From JAWODU01 sp046483125 (lineage in GTDB: Bacteria; Verrucomicrobiota; Kiritimatiellia; UBA8416; JAWODU01), in contig JAWODU010000076.1 in the NCBI GenBank assembly GCA_046483125.1, positions 1-6,421 of the forward strand: a stretch of 6,421 nucleotides of DNA, in the 5' to 3' direction. Below the pieces are notes generated by a model. The model ran no database searches, was not told the DNA's origin, and saw only the letters and a list, made by a program, of their open reading frames with translations. How positions within the stretch are numbered: the first letter of the stretch is position 1; each line of letters starts with the position of its first letter. Below, in pieces: positions 6,039 through 6,421 of this stretch. The translations under genes were made by a program, and so were the position numbers.

Positions 6039-6311
6039 GCCCCACGCCACGGGCATCGTCGGGCCGCGCGGGAGCGGGCAGGAATGCCGGGTCGAACTAC
6101 GTCCGACCCGTCACCGGAGAATGCTACGCCGCAGTAGCGGTCGCATAATCGGCGTCGATTATGCGACATTCTCCTTTCCTGCCCACACCCGCGTTGCCTC
6201 CAGGCCGAAAAGTCCGGAACCTTGCAGGTCCCACACTTTTCGGCCTTCCGGCAACCCTTCGGGCTGGAACATAACCGTTATGTTCCCCCGACGATGCCCG
6301 TGGCGTGGGGC
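6039..6311. repeat. 273-base nested, multi-branched palindrome with 25-bp perfect terminal inverted repeat
   Basis: Bases 6039-6063 are the exact reverse complement of 6287-6311 (25 of 25, starting GCCCCACGCC). Inside them lie, in order: an arm with CGCGGG (6067-6072)/CCCGCG (6188-6193), GGGCAGGAA (6076-6084)/TTCCTGCCC (6176-6184) and GGAGAAT (6116-6122)/ATTCTCC (6168-6174), carrying side hairpins 6088-6110 (CGGGTCG/CGACCCG) and 6140-6167 (11-bp perfect stem). Next comes a hairpin at 6193-6255 (6 bp, a 3x3 loop, then a 12-bp perfect stem AGGCCGAAAAGT/ACTTTTCGGCCT). A CC-TTCG-GG tetraloop at about 6256-6263 and a 10-bp perfect palindrome at 6266-6286 follow. Almost every base is placed in a stem or short loop. 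It could be a structured RNA, a non-autonomous transposon-like element with terminal repeats, or a single-strand-folding recombination or replication site. Confidence 0.7.
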
Positions 6312-6364
6312 TCATCGGTGAAGTCCAACGTGGTCGGTAATGCAAACGGCGGTGCCCTTGCCCC

Positions 6365-6379
6365 GGCAGCAAAGCTGCC
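6365..6379. repeat. Hairpin H8
   Basis: GGCAGC (6365-6370) pairs with GCTGCC (6374-6379) around AAA. No T-run follows, so a terminator role is not supported. Confidence 0.4.
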
Positions 6380-6421
6380 CCCAAAAGGAATGACTTGTTT
6401 TACCCCGGCCGGATAGATCGT

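Larger units (their letters stand above)
5531..6421. other. Gene-poor, GC-rich tract dense in inverted repeats
   Basis: No frame on either strand over these 891 bases reads like a protein: the open frames are Arg/Pro/Ser/Gly-rich, overlap each other on opposite strands, lack ribosome-binding sites and follow from high G+C. Instead the stretch from about 5630 to 6379 is occupied by a series of hairpins, several perfect, listed separately. The first 100 bases (5531-5629) show only weak short dyads. Candidate explanations are a large structured RNA, the end of a mobile element, or a cluster of palindromic miniature elements. Confidence 0.6.

Noticed and set aside
5810..6169. Minus-strand open frame of 119 codons and plus-strand frames at 5792-6321
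   Set aside because: They overlap each other on opposite strands across palindromic sequence and lack protein-like composition or initiation signals.

Overview
The window reads as part of an integrated or mobile accessory region from an uncultured bacterium. No ribosomal, tRNA or clear taxonomic marker gene is present. The mix of short dispersed repeats, a primase-like gene end, tandem tyrosine recombinases and secreted proteins of unknown function would fit genomes such as those of the PVC group, Desulfobacterota or Nitrospirota. That placement is a weak inference.

Layout. (1) Positions 1-242 hold the 3' end of a gene resembling the C-terminal winged-helix part of phage/plasmid-type CHC2-zinc-finger primases. 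(2) Positions 243-382 form a short intergenic region with repeated AGTGGAAC-like octamers, a perfect 12-bp inverted repeat with a 7-bp spacer, a second hairpin and a GGATGAA-type heptamer tandem repeat. (3) Positions 383-2544 carry two tyrosine recombinases joined by a 4-base ATGA overlap; both keep the full R-K-H-R-H-Y catalytic set. (4) Positions 2559-5530 carry three same-strand genes of unknown function: a possibly N-terminally truncated protein with an EF-hand-type loop, a protein with a signal peptide (again an ATGA overlap), and a small protein with one membrane anchor. (5) Positions 5531-6421 show no convincing gene and are dominated by inverted repeats, ending in a 273-base nested multi-branched palindrome closed by a 25-bp perfect inverted repeat.

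Base composition changes at the module joints. Sample lines give 38/60 G+C at 1981-2040 (recombinase), 23/60 at 3361-3420 (cargo) and 44/60 at 6061-6120 (hairpin region). The simplest reading is a mosaic: a replication/recombination module, a lower-GC cargo operon that may act at the cell envelope, and a GC-rich palindromic tract that could be a structured RNA, an element end or a nested miniature element.

The points most worth a second look are the hairpin tract, the recombinase-proximal inverted repeat, and three short dispersed repeats that have been built into coding sequence: at the primase C terminus, at the start of recombinase 1 and in the middle of recombinase 1.
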